Below are positions 32,605 through 45,004 of a DNA stretch of 64,000 nucleotides, piece by piece. The notes under the pieces are model-generated. The model saw only the letters and a program-made list of their open reading frames with translations, was not told where the DNA came from and ran no database searches. The translations under genes and the position numbers were made by a program. Within the stretch, counting starts at the first letter, position 1; each line of letters opens with the position of its first letter. Source of the stretch: Halichondria panicea (Eukaryota > Porifera > Demospongiae > Suberitida > Halichondriidae); the NCBI RefSeq assembly GCF_963675165.1, contig NC_087387.1, positions 5,668,990 to 5,732,989 on the forward strand, read 5' to 3'.

Positions 32605-34620
32605 TATGGGGTGCCATTTGTGTCAAAATTAATACAAATTGCACGTACATTATAAATGAATACATATATATATATAAATGCAGATGGTGCATATATGATA
32701 TGCAGGTGCCCCATATGTAAATGCAGCATGTGCATATAGCAAATGAAGTGTTTGCATATACAAATGCAGCACGTACATTTGTATATGTACCTGATATATA
32801 TAAATGCAGCAGTCGCATATAATAAATGCAGCAGTCCCATATAATATATGTAGCAGTCGCATATAATAAATGCAGCAGTCCCATATAATATATGTAGCAG
32901 TCGCATATAATATATGCAGCAGTCGCATATAATAAATGCAGCAGCCTCATATAATATATGTAGCAGTCGCATATATAAATGCAGCAGTAGCATATAATAA
33001 ATGCAGCAGTCCCATATAATATATGTAGCAGTCGCATATAATAAATGCAGCAGTCCCATATAATATATGTAGCAGTCGCATATAATATATGTAGCCTCGA
33101 TCCCAGGCTGAGTTTTCGCTTTTATAACGGTTAGGCGAACCAGTTGTTCGCCTAACCGTTATAAAAGCGAAAACTCGGCCTGGGATCGAGGCTAATAATA
33201 TATGCAGCAGTCGCATATAATAAATGCAGCAGCCTCATATAATATATGTAGCAGTCGCATATATAAATGCAGCAGTAGCATATAATAAATGTAGCAGTCG
33301 CATATAATATATGTAGCAGTCGCATATATAAATGCAGTCGCATATAATAATTATGTCTTGGTGCGCATGCGCATGCAAGTGAGGTATTACGGGTATACGG
33401 TAGTGTGTTTATGTGTCTTGTGTGTAGACTCGACTATAGCTGCTATACAGCTGCTCAAGGATCAATGAAGTGCAAGTAAGGGTTTCTATAGGCCTTCTAG
33501 TAATGTTTTCTTGGATTTAATTAGTGTATTTGCAATTTGTTCTCGAGTTATGCTAAGTGTTGCTTACTTGCAATGACATTGCAGCCTTTTGAGAAGAGTG
33601 TGTAGAAAAACTTGTCCATGCATGGTGACTGAGTATTGCTACTCTTAGACTATACTTATAGTAGTTAGCTCTGCACTATAGAACGCTATATATATATAGC
33701 TATTGATAGCTGCAAGAGTGAGAAGAGAGCTCTGCTGCAATTAGGCTCTATAGCCATTCATTTTATACTTGGACTTTGGCATCGATCCTAACAATCATGG
33801 ACGATCATTACCCACTCGTTGCATTTATTATTGGGACTGCATTTGCGACTGCTGCATTTATTATATGCGACTGCTACACGACTGCTACATATATTATATG
33901 GGACTGCTGCATTTATATATGCGACTGCTACATATATTATATGCGACTGCTACATATATTATATGGGACTGCTGCATTTATATATGCGACTGCTACATAT
34001 ATTATATGAGGCTACTGCATTTATTATATGCGACTGCTACATATATTATATGGGACTGCTGCATTTATATATGCGACTGCTGCATATATTATATGGGACT
34101 GCTGCATTTATTATATGACGCTGCTGCATTTATTATAATTATGCGACTGCTGCATTTATTATATGCAACTGCTGCATTTATTATATGCGACTGCTGCATT
34201 TATTATATGCAACTGCTGCATTTATTATATGCGACTGCTACACGACTGCTACATATATTATATGGGACTGCTGCATTTATATATGCGACTGCTACATTTA
34301 TTATATGCGACTGCTGCATTTATTATATGCAACTGCTGCATTTATTATATGCAACTGCTGCATTTATTATATGCGACTGCTACATATATGATATGCGACT
34401 GCTGCATTTATTATATGACACTGCTGCATTTATATATATCAGGTACATATACAAATGTATGTGCTGCATTTGTATATGCAACCACTTCATTTGCTATATG
34501 CACATGCTGCATTTACATATGGGGCACCTGCATATCATATGCACCATCTGCATTTATATATGTATTCATTTATGATGTACGTGCAATTTGTATTAATTTT
34601 GACACAAATGGCACCCCATA
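32605..34620. mobile_element. 2-kb fold-back element with 22-bp satellite arms, block 2 only
   Basis: Termini GGGGTGCCATTTGTGTC and GACACAAATGGCACCCC are inverted copies. Each arm (about 32608-33350; about 33830-34617) is mostly a 22-bp tandem repeat with variants of GCAGCAGTCGCATATAATAA. The arms face each other around about 480 bp of unique sequence. CATATAGTTAT is at both edges; block 1 has the uninterrupted GCATAGTTATTCC at 15301-15313. Because 22 is not a multiple of 3 and the unit has no stop, the right arm is open in several frames and the left arm likewise on the minus strand, giving artefactual LLHILYATATYII-type peptides. Confidence 0.85.
33092..33194. mobile_element. TAGCCTC-family hairpin, 103 bp, inside the fold-back
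   Basis: The arms run TAGCCTCGATCCCAGGC... and inverse, extending through AACGGTTAGGCGAAC almost to the centre. It splits one 22-bp satellite unit; ATAATATATG is on both sides (33082-33091, 33195-33204). It is the youngest layer here because it interrupts the array. Confidence 0.92.
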
Positions 34621-35238
34621 TAGTTATTCCTTTGATCTCTGTGCAAAAAACTACAAAATTATATGCCGATCAATCGAGGCCAGCTTAGTTAGTCTCGCGG
34701 ACCCAGACCCTGAAGGAGATCTGGCCATTTTCACAGTACAGAGTTGTTTTGACCTCACCAAAATATCGTGGTGCTCTAAGTGACTGATAAGTACGTTGTG
34801 AAACCGCATAGCTGCAGGGCTAGCTAAAATAGATTTGGCAAATCTAATTATGTGGTTTCACACATCCGTCCTCCACCCACTAACCACTTATCAATGTAAA
34901 CATGCAGCCACTTGACTGCTGCACAAGTAGCTCATGCGTAATTTTTCAGACGATATAATATATCGGCTGGTCCACGAAAGTAAGTTCAGTAACAATATTG
35001 GTTCTAGAGCGGATATATACAATAATTATAATAGTATCTATAATTATGATATGACTGTTTTTTAATCTGCAATAATTATAATTATACCATAGGTTAATTA
35101 AGTTTTATACGTTTTATTCAGAGCTAATTCAGATTCTGTGATCCAATTATATACTGCTATTAATTTAGCCTTTCTGGAATTAAAGCACAATCATTAACAT
35201 GGCAACATTATCATCATCCTCATACATGCACCTCAGAT

Positions 35239-38200
35239 ATGCTGTCTAGAAATATTCTCAGCTGGTTTGTGCTGCTCCTGACCCTAGCTACTGTTACCAG
35301 GAGTGAGCACTATCACATTGTGCCAGTGGATTCAACCGACTTGTGTCATGATTATCGAAATGAAACTTGTTTTACTCTCGAGCAGCTTGTTCAAACAAAC
35401 CTGTTATCTGGTGGAGACAATCTCACCTTGAGCTTTCTACCTGGAGATCATGTGCTAACTGAGCAGTTATTGATTCGTAAATTCTCACATGTGCATATTA
35501 CCGGCCAGAACGACAGTACAACTATAGTCAGATTTCACAGCAATGGTACGATGCGTTTTGTTAGTACTACTGAATTATATATTGAACACTTGGGTTTCGT
35601 TGGAGCGAAAATTGGACTGCAAAACTCACATAAAAGTTGGATCATTGATGGTGCCCACGATGTCTATGTCAATGACTGCTACTTTATGAACTTTGTACTA
35701 CTCAATCCGGCGGAAACCCACATAGTTAAGATTTCTAATACTCAAGCTGCAACAATTGAGAGCACTCTCTTTATGAACAACACTGGTCAGGCACTGCACG
35801 TTGAGGCTGATGATGTGTACATAACAAATAGCGAGCTTACTAGAAACAATGGAGGTGCAGTTGACATTGAATCAAACAACACACTGATCAACAACACAGA
35901 GTTCAACTATAACAGTGCTGAGAGATTCAGTTCTTCGAGCGGAGGAGCAGTACAAGTGGGATCTGGAACTGTAGTGATCACTTGGTGTAACTTCACAAAT
36001 AACAACGCTTCTCAGTATGGTGGAGCAATATATGTTGACTCAGGCAGTGTGACCATCTCCAACTGTGAGCTGACAAACAACAGTGTTAACTTTGGTGGGG
36101 CGATTTATGTTCAGTCCGGTAGTGTGTCTATCATCAAAAGTGAGCTGACAAACAACAGAGCTCACAATAATGGTGGAGCAATTGGTGTTAACTTAGGCAG
36201 TAATGTGTCTATCTCCGACAGCACACTGACAAATAACAGAGCTGAAGTTTGTGGTGGAGTAATTCTGGTTGACTCAGGCAGTGTGTCTATCTCCAACAGC
36301 ACACTGACAAACAACCATGCTGACTCTGATGGTGGAGTGATTCGTGTTACCTCAGGCAATGTGTCCATCTCCAACAGCACACTGTCAAACAACAATGCTG
36401 GCGGTAATGGTGGTGGAGTGATTAATGTTTACTCAGGCAATGTGTCCATCTCCGACAGCACACTGACAAATAACAATGCTAACTATGGTAGTGGTGGAGC
36501 AATTAGTCTTAATTCAGAGAACACAGACTGCTTTGGTGGAGGGATTATTGTTGACTCAAGTGAATCTAGTGTGATCATCTCCGACAGCACACTGACAAAC
36601 AACAGAGCTAGTTATGGTGGAGCGATTGGTGTTTACTCAGGCAATAGTGTGATCATCTCAAACAGCACACTGACAAAAAATAGTGCTAACCAAGATGGTG
36701 GAGCGATTATTGTTGACTCAAGTAGTTTGAACATCTCCGACAGCATACTGACACATAACAGTGCTACTGACTCTGGTAGTGGTGGAGCAATTGATGTGGC
36801 CTCAGGCAGTGTGACCATCTTCGACAGCACACTGACAAGCAACAGAGTTAACAATAATGGTGGAGTAATTAATGTTTACTCAAGTAATGTGTCGATCTAC
36901 AACAGCACACTGACAAATAACAGAGCTAATAAGAGTGGAGTAATTGATGTTTCACAAACAGCCACCTTGATCATCAATAACACTAACATTACTAATAACA
37001 ATGCCATGGTCAGTTTATACATTTTACAGTCTAATGTGAAATTCACTGGATCGAATATTGTCAGCAATAACAATGGCCCTGTCTATGCTTTCAATAGTCG
37101 AGTTGATTTTAATGGACCTACAACACTCAGTAACAATCGCGGTGTGTTTGGTGGAGCTCTCAGCATTATTCAGAGTCAAATGTACATTAACACAGGAAGA
37201 GTGATCATCATCAACAACACAGCTACCTCTGGAGGAGGGATATTTCTGAGAGAGAGTACACTCTTTGTAAATAAGGAGTCTTCACTAAAGATCAATCAAA
37301 ACAAAGCACACAAGGATGGTGGAGGGATTTATGCATATTCAAGCAGACTTGAGTTCCAATCTGTGCTGATGCGTGGTCCATCTGGTGAGCTACTTCCACC
37401 ACATACACAATGTGAGATTGCTCACAACATTGCTGAAAATGGTGGAGGTATTAATGCAGTAGCTACAACCATTAAACTAGCATCTTCATATGTCAACATC
37501 GACTCAAACACCGCAAACACTAGTGGAGGTGGAGTGTATCTACAGCAAAATTCGAAACTGTACCTCTTTAAAGATCAATTTGAGCATCTTATTATAGCTT
37601 ATCAATCATATTATCAGTATTATGTCAAGTTAATGATTAACAACAACTTGGCTCAGTACGGTGGAGGGATATTTGTGGCAGATGATACAGAGAGTGGTGC
37701 CTGCAGAGGAGGGGCCAACAAAACTAAAAACAAAGCTACTCAAAACATTTTTGCGGATTGTTTCATTCAAACAATTTTGTTAAGTACTGAATCAGATGAT
37801 ACCCCCGACAATAGTAACTATTTCAACACATTCATGTAACAACACAGCTACCCAGTCAGGAGCAGACATCTACGGAGGTCTGTTGGACAGGTGTACAGCA
37901 AGTCAAAGTGCTGAATATCACATTTCTTCAAACGAATCTCCAATAGATTACATAAACAAAACAGTAAAATTCTCCTCGATCTCCTCTAGGCCTGTTCGAG
38001 TAAAGTTATGCCAAAGTGACAATATTTCCACAAAAAAGGGACACACATTTAAAATCAGTGTTATGGCTGTTGACCAAGTTGGAAATCCTTTGATTGACAC
38101 GATTCACAGTTCTGTTGTTAGTAAGAGTAGAATTAACCGTCTCAAAGAAGGACAGACAGAACAGGAAGTTGGTAATCAGTGCACAGAATTAGAGTACAAT

Positions 38201-40057
38201 GTATTCTCACAAGACAGCTCCGCTCAGGTGGAACTCTATGCTGATGGTCCATGCAACAATTTGGGAATTTCGAAAAAACTGATCAATATTTATTTTCTAA
38301 ACTGCACATGTCCTATTGGACTCAAGCCAATTCAGTCCGATATTGAGTGCAGGTGTGACTGTGATCCAGACTTGCAACAAGAATATCAGATAACAAATTG
38401 TTTTGAGGAAAATGGAGTCATAACGGTGGAAAGAAATAACAACACGTGGATACAAGTCAAAAATACCACCAATGAAACAGGGTATGTTGTTAGCAGCTGT
38501 ACACTTGACTATTGCGTACAAAAACCAGTCAATATCAGTCTAAGCAACAGTGACGAACAGTGTGCCCACAATCGAAGTGGTGTCTTGTGTGGAGAATGTG
38601 AACCAGGACTCAGTCTTGTGTTGGCTACGTCAAGATGTGAACGATGCTCTAATTTTTACCTTCTTTTTCTAATTCCATTTGCACTGGCAGGCATATTGCT
38701 AGTTGCTTTAATTCTTGTGCTCAACATCACTATAGCAACTGGAAAGATTCATGGCCTCATTTTCTATGCCAACATACTAGCAGCTAATAGATCAATTGTC
38801 TTACCAAATACAAATATTAACAATTTTTTGACAGTTTTCGTATCATGGGTGAATCTTGACTTGGGTATTGAGACATGCTTTTTCGGTGGAATGAAGTCTC
38901 AACCAAAAGTACTCCTTCAACTTGTTTTTCCAGCTTACTTGTTTCTTTTAATGTTTTTTATTATCATTTTGAGCAAGTACTTTGACTCATTTGCAAATCT
39001 TCTCTTGAACAGGAACCCAGTTGCTGCCCTAGGCACACTCGTCCTACTCTCTTATTCCAAACTTTTACGGTTTATCATTGCTGCACTGCAATACAGGGTC
39101 TTGGATTATCCTGACGGTTCAACCAACACTGTTTGGTTGTATGATGGCAATGTGCAATACTTCACTCCCAAACACATCCCTCGGTTTGTTGCTGCTGCCA
39201 TAATCCTCATTGCCGGTGGATTGTTCACTATACTGCTCTTTTTGGGGCAATGGCTTCCGCACTGTTCAATGCTTACGATATGGACCGAGAACACAAGGTA
39301 CATTGGCTTCATGGATACATACCATGCTCCATTCACTCCCAAGCATCGCTACTGGGTGGGACTGCTCCTCTTCGCTCTGATCCTCCACAACCTAGTAACT
39401 GCTACGGTTTCAGACACTTTTCTTCCCGTGCTAATGTCTGGGGTTCTATCAGTTGGACTGATTGTCTGGAAACTACTAAATAATCGTTTGTACAAAAGTA
39501 AGTTCTGTGATTCCCTCGAAACTCTCTATCTATTCAATGTTGCTATTCTTGCATTTGGCACCTCTTATGTCAAAGATACAAAGAAAGATCAGTCAGCACT
39601 AGCCAATACGTCGATGGTGCTATCATTCACTTTATTTGTAATTACATTCTGCTACCATTTTTACAAATTCGTACTCAAGAAGAGTAACACATGGCTGAAG
39701 ATAGAGGACATCCTAAGGAATTTAAGAGCTGGTGTTGCAGACAGACGAGCTAACAATAATCGAGAATTGTATCATCCAAGAGTCTATGAAAATGATGACG
39801 AAAACGATTATGAACAAAGAGACTCCGTGGACTTACCTTACACTGATGGAGCAATGGACGAAGCTGACCCTGATCGCTACATCACACCTCCCATCATCAG
39901 ACCAGCCACGAGGCCTGACCAGCTGAGACTACCCTACATGGATGAACTATCCCCCCTCATTACAGAGGACTACAGACCAGCCCCTCCCCCTACAAGAGTC
40001 AATCGTCGTCCTGTTGTTACGCACACAGAAATCAGCCCCATACGCAATGAAGTGTGA
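35239..40057 (+). pseudogene. Secreted beta-helix / multi-pass membrane protein B, one frameshift
   Basis: Same architecture and start as gene A (signal peptide MLSRNILSWFVLLLTLATVT). Frame 1 runs 35239-37839 (866 residues: signal, beta-helix ladder of SDSTLTNN/GGAI repeats). It ends at TAA 37837-37839, just where gene A has FNTFINNIATQS. The sequence then continues in another frame (about 37840-40057) through the cysteine-rich part, the same hydrophobic segments and the tail ending SPIRNEV. Compared with copy C (TTCATGACAAACAACACAGC) B has lost 2 bp in this spot, so a single short deletion breaks it. Apart from this both frames look fully maintained, so a very recent loss or a sequence error are both possible. 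The beta-helix has more ladder repeats than A between residues 290 and 590. Confidence 0.85.
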
Positions 40058-40476
40058 ACTGTACGTACGTCTTACTTAGCTTTGTATGCATGGTATACCC
40101 TAAACTTGTTTATAAAATTGCATGTCGTTTTCCTTGTTTTGTGTTAAACTTCATTAGACATTTTAGTCATAGGATTGTGTCCAGGACCTTTCATTTCTAT
40201 TATGCGTATTAGTTCTCAGAGACATTCAAGACATGAATACTGAATTAATGTGATATCGCTATATAGTCTACAAAGCAAAAGATAAAACAGGACAAAACTC
40301 AATAACTAATTATAAAGAGGAATAACTATAGATCCCCCTCTCCTCTCCAATCTATATGCTCAAACCATGGCCAGAGGAGGTACACATCTTTCAGACTCTC
40401 TATGCAAGTTTGTAGTATTTTATCTAGTAACTATTTGATTCAAGTCCATTTATGATTGAGTGGTCCGGCCGCAACG

Positions 40477-42417
40477 TTAGTCTATATAATATGCATAACA
40501 TTAGCTCTGGAATTATAACAATAATTATAGTATAGCCTCGGAAACAAGCAGATCAAGTTTTACAGTGATAGGAGGTCGACCGACACAATGTATAAGGGTA
40601 TATATGTAGAGTGCATGTGTGACAAAGCTAAATGCATGGATTCAGCAATGTTAAAAACACGTACGACCAGATAATATAGCATTATACATTCGTACCTTGT
40701 TCTTCCACTGCTGCTATCTCTTGTGAAGTAGCTGTGAATAGTTTACACAAAATAATCCATGTTCATTATAATTATATGCTCTATACTTAAGACAACTTAC
40801 GGCAGGCCATCCTGGTACAGTCTGCAGATGCACCTGTACGAGTTTTACGACATGTGCTGCACAAAATAGAAGTGTATAATATACATATAGTATTCTATCC
40901 TCCTGCATATGTTCACTGTACCATATATTGCAACGATCTTTGAACAGTTCTCCAATCTTGTAACTAACACCATTTAGAAGACATGAATCTGATACTGGAA
41001 AATAATGTGCTATATAAACTTATCACAGTAGAATATCTGACACATGCATGTGCATGGCAACTGTATATAGTTACTTACAGCATAAACCCCTTGAAGCACT
41101 CTGCGTACCCACCACGGCATATGCTGTATAAAGTGTTCATCATTGTCTCACACATGAGCATGCACTGTACCATATTTCGCATCCGTCTTTGTAAAGGTCT
41201 CCAGGATTGTAACGCTTACCATTTGCAACACATTCTTTAGCTGCTTGGAAAATAACGCTATAGTAAACTATCACAGAATAGGACAAAAAGTAGATAATTA
41301 TAGCTACATGCATTCATTTGCATGGGTGATAGATATAGCTCTATAATTATACTTACGGCAGATTGTCTTGGTGCAAGATGGATTCCCTCCCTCAAGACAT
41401 ATGCTGCAATACATAATTATTATCTTTCACACCGAGTGACACTGTTATACCATTTATTGCATTCGTCCTTGAAATAGTCTCCAACCTTGTAAGTCACGCC
41501 ATTTACAACACATTCCTTTACAGCTGGTTGAAAAAGAATGCAAGGATAATTCGCAATATGTAACTATAATCATACTTACGACAGGAAGTCTTGATGCAAG
41601 TTATGGTCCCACCTTCAATACACGTGCTGTTCATAATAAATGTATATAAAATGTACTACATTTGTAGTTTCTGTTACAGTACCATTTTTTGCAACGGTCT
41701 TCCATATTGTCTTCGAAACTTTCTCCAATTTTGTAAGTCACACCATTTTGGTGACATACATCATCAGCTGCTTGAAAACAATGAACCGGTAAACTAAACT
41801 ATTCCATGCAGATTCACAATAAACTAAAAGCTCGACATAATTACATATAACGGATAATTTATTATGAGGCAATTTATTATACTTACAGCAGGTCAACTTG
41901 GTGCAGACTGCGACCCCATTCTCAACACATGTGCTGCTCGTGATAAAAGTATACATTTAAAGTAGCACAATAAAATATTAATAGTCTCTCACACTGTACC
42001 ATGAATTGCATCGGTCTTTAAATTCCTGTCCCACCTTGTAAAGCACACCATTTACGATACATGGTTCTAGAACTGAAAAAAGCATAATTTTTTAGAGAGT
42101 GTATAGAAGTATGAACAGTGCTACAAGAATTACAAGTGAGCTGTACATACATGCATACATACATCTAATGATTATTACATCGTCCTATTTAATGGCCCGG
42201 TCAGAAATTAGATTCCATGCATTGCATGGCAGCTAATTGCAAACATGCATGAATGCACACTGGCATGGCTATGAACCTATACCCCCCCTCCCACCGTGTA
42301 CATTTAGCAACAACATGCAATTGAGTGATGATCGAGACACTTCTTACTTTCATCCCATTGCGCAGACACCATGGCTGCCATAGCGATGACAGTAAATACT
42401 AGAATTAAATTCTTCAT
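40477..42417 (-). CDS. Secreted cysteine-rich VWC-like repeat gene (block 2)
   Basis: Exons 5' to 3': signal peptide 42417-42348 (MKNLILVFTVIAMAAMVSA, then phase 1); A exons 42072-41995, 41767-41678, 41523-41433, 41240-41166, 40994-40917; B exons 41933-41887, 41626-41580, 41403-41357, 41123-41079, 40856-40801; short exon 40731-40696; and 40481-40477 with the stop. A exons encode C..NGV.YK.G..F.D.C..WY; B exons encode TC.ENG..C.K..C. All A exons are open, and signal plus A exons plus the two last exons can be joined in phase 1 throughout. The fourth B exon has one extra base relative to block 1. Predicted secreted; function unknown. Coordinates of exon ends rest on GT/AG and paralogue comparison only. 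Confidence 0.6.
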
Positions 42418-42531
42418 CTTCGTTTTAGCTTCAGTTCAGTAAGTTTTGCGAGGTAACCTGGACTATGCGTATTGTAGAGTGATTGCAGCTTATATAGCCG
42501 GTTGTACACAATATATGGAATGTTTCATCCA

Positions 42532-42556
42532 TCACATTGCCTTGGTAACAGAGTGG
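42532..42556 (-). promoter_or_regulatory. Conserved upstream word, block 2 secreted gene
   Basis: On the minus strand TTACCAAGGCAATGTGA, followed about 45 bp closer to the gene by GGCTATATAAGC (42487-42498). Same arrangement as block 1 at 24223-24291. Confidence 0.6.
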
Positions 42557-42916
42557 AGGTATCGATATTTCACATTACCTTTGATCCCAATTCCCAGACA
42601 CCATCGCCATATGCACCTGTGAATTTAAACGTTCAGTTAATCTCCTTTTTTGGAACTTAACTGAAACCATAATTATGAGACTTCTATATAATATAGTTAA
42701 GTAACATTACAGCTATGTAATAGAAGGATTGGTCGTGGATTTTGCAGATAAAAAAAACACGCAAAATGCAAAAATGCATGTTTAATGCGCTAAAAAAGAT
42801 ATCCTGTAAAAAATAGCAACCTTCGAAAATTACCCGCTATAATTATATGGTATAGCTATAGTGAATATAGACGTGGTATATAGGTATACATGTAGTCACT
42901 GCACGTGTGCTGTAAT

Positions 42917-43380
42917 TATGCAATCTTTGTTTTTTTTAATGGGCGAGTTGTACATGTACATTGTATAGGGTGTTATAATAATTATAACTAACAGGCCACC
43001 ATGAAGAGTGTCATGCACTGCAGGTGCTCAAACAATGGGACATGATACACTCGACTACACACCAGCCCAATTATTGATCTAAGCATTCCGTGGATATTTT
43101 AACAGGTTTTATCATTCAAAGTCAATCTCAAGTTACACAGCTGCTATTATGCAACCTTTGTTTTTCTATTCACTATAATACATGTACATTGTATATATAA
43201 GGGTGTTATATTATAACAAACAGGCCACCATGAAGGGTAGTGTCATGCACTGCAGCTGCTCAGACAATGGGACATGATACACTCGACCACACACCAAGCC
43301 AATCATTGATCTAAGCATATTTTAACATGAAGGTTTTATCATTCAAAGGCAATCTCAAGTTACACAGCTGCTCGATGATT
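42917..43380. repeat. 232-bp tandem duplication, block 2 only
   Basis: ATGCAATCTTTG at 42917 and ATGCAACCTTTG at 43149 start two copies that run through GGCCACCATGAAG and CAAGTTACACAGCTGCT. Block 1 has one copy (24737-24970). Confidence 0.75.
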
Positions 43381-43439
43381 TTTCGCTGGTAACACAGAGT
43401 TGCACGTAGCATGATAGCTATTATGCACACTTGTTGGAA

Positions 43440-44590
43440 GACTACTATAGATGCCACACATGCAGATGCATGTGGTTGAAACATTTAGCAATACATTTGA
43501 TCCTAAGTGCTGTATAGCTACTTCTCACGTGTTGCGACAACTCTCCCATTGAAGGAACAAGATTTCAATTGACTGCCATGCAAGGTCAGCATCTGCAATC
43601 AGTAACTTGCTCTGCAGAGGAGGCAGTAACCCTCTATAGTAACACAATGAGTCGGGTACATGCAGGGGAGGGTAGCAATAATACGATTAATCCGCCACCG
43701 TCAACTATATAGCGTCTCTCCACCTGACACAGGACTATCACATCCAACACACCACTTCTCGTCGTCGTTTGCCTATTATTTTAGTGGTTCATTTCAATCG
43801 GCTCAAATCATGCCCGGCACATAATTATTCATCTCTTGCATGCAGCTATAGTAACTCAATCTATTGGCATTCCCACCTCTCCATGCAGGTATACCAATCT
43901 TAACAGATGATGATTTGATTACCCCCTGCATACATGCTTCACGATATCCACGTCACACTCTCAACCCTCCACCCCCACACACACCCATTAAAGTCCTGGA
44001 TGGATTTCTCATCTGCATGAGGGGAGGAGCTGTGTAATATGAAGGCACTATTAACTCACCCAAGAATTAGTTAAGATGCTGCCAGAACATTCTATATGAA
44101 TTTTTGTCGATCTTAGAGACTAACAATGTTGTTGTGTTTTGTATAACCATGCTTGTTGTAATACAAAACGTCAATTTGTCTGCACATCGACCTCGAATCG
44201 TACCAGCTAAACTTATGCTATACACCAAAACTCCGGCCCTGTATATAATGATATGAAAACTCAAATGCTATAGCGTAATTATTGTACATTGGCTTATATA
44301 GCGTGACGAGGACATAGTCAATTATAAGCAATGCCAGAAAGGTGAAAGCATTTAAATGAAGCATGTGCATGTGCATGTTTGAATCATAAAGTGCTTCTGA
44401 TTGGTTGCGTACAATTTCATAGGAAGTACAAATAGTAGCCTATAATTATTCTATACACCTTATTTTGTATTAGATCATGAGGATGTTATTGAAAGCAGAA
44501 ACGGCTGTGTACATATTAATATGCCAATGTTTATCGGTCTCGCTTGTCACATGCATAAAATCAAATTTAGGAAGCAAGTCAATTCCTTTC
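43440..44590. other. No gene recognised
   Basis: Duplicate of 25000-26146; frames are not conserved between the two copies. Confidence 0.5.
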
Positions 44591-45004
44591 ATACCGTATA
44601 GTGCGAAATTTTGAGGGGCTTAATTTTCACTGTTCGTGGGTTAGTAATCCTACACGAAAATTATGCTATAACCGTGCAAGGATTAAAGGCGTGGCCTTGG
44701 AATGTTTACAAAATGCTTTTAGAGGCCATTCCACGAAACTTAAATGCCTCAAACATTTCGCGCTATACAAATATTACTTAGACACAGACACTCTCCAGTT
44801 AGTCAAGCTTACAACCTATACACAATTGCAATATTGCATGCATGAATGTATATTAAATTGCTCGTTGTGGAAACCGTTACTATAATAATTATCACATAAA
44901 TACATTCCTATTATATACTTTAGCTGCTGCCATCTCATTTGGAACAACTGTATAACTATTTGCCTCATTAACATACACTCAACATATACTGTTACCCCAG
45001 CAGC

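Noticed and set aside
32574-34783. Several ORFs of 63-268 residues with LLHILYATATYII-type repeats
   Set aside because: They are produced by a stop-free 22-bp tandem repeat open in several frames; no sign of real coding.
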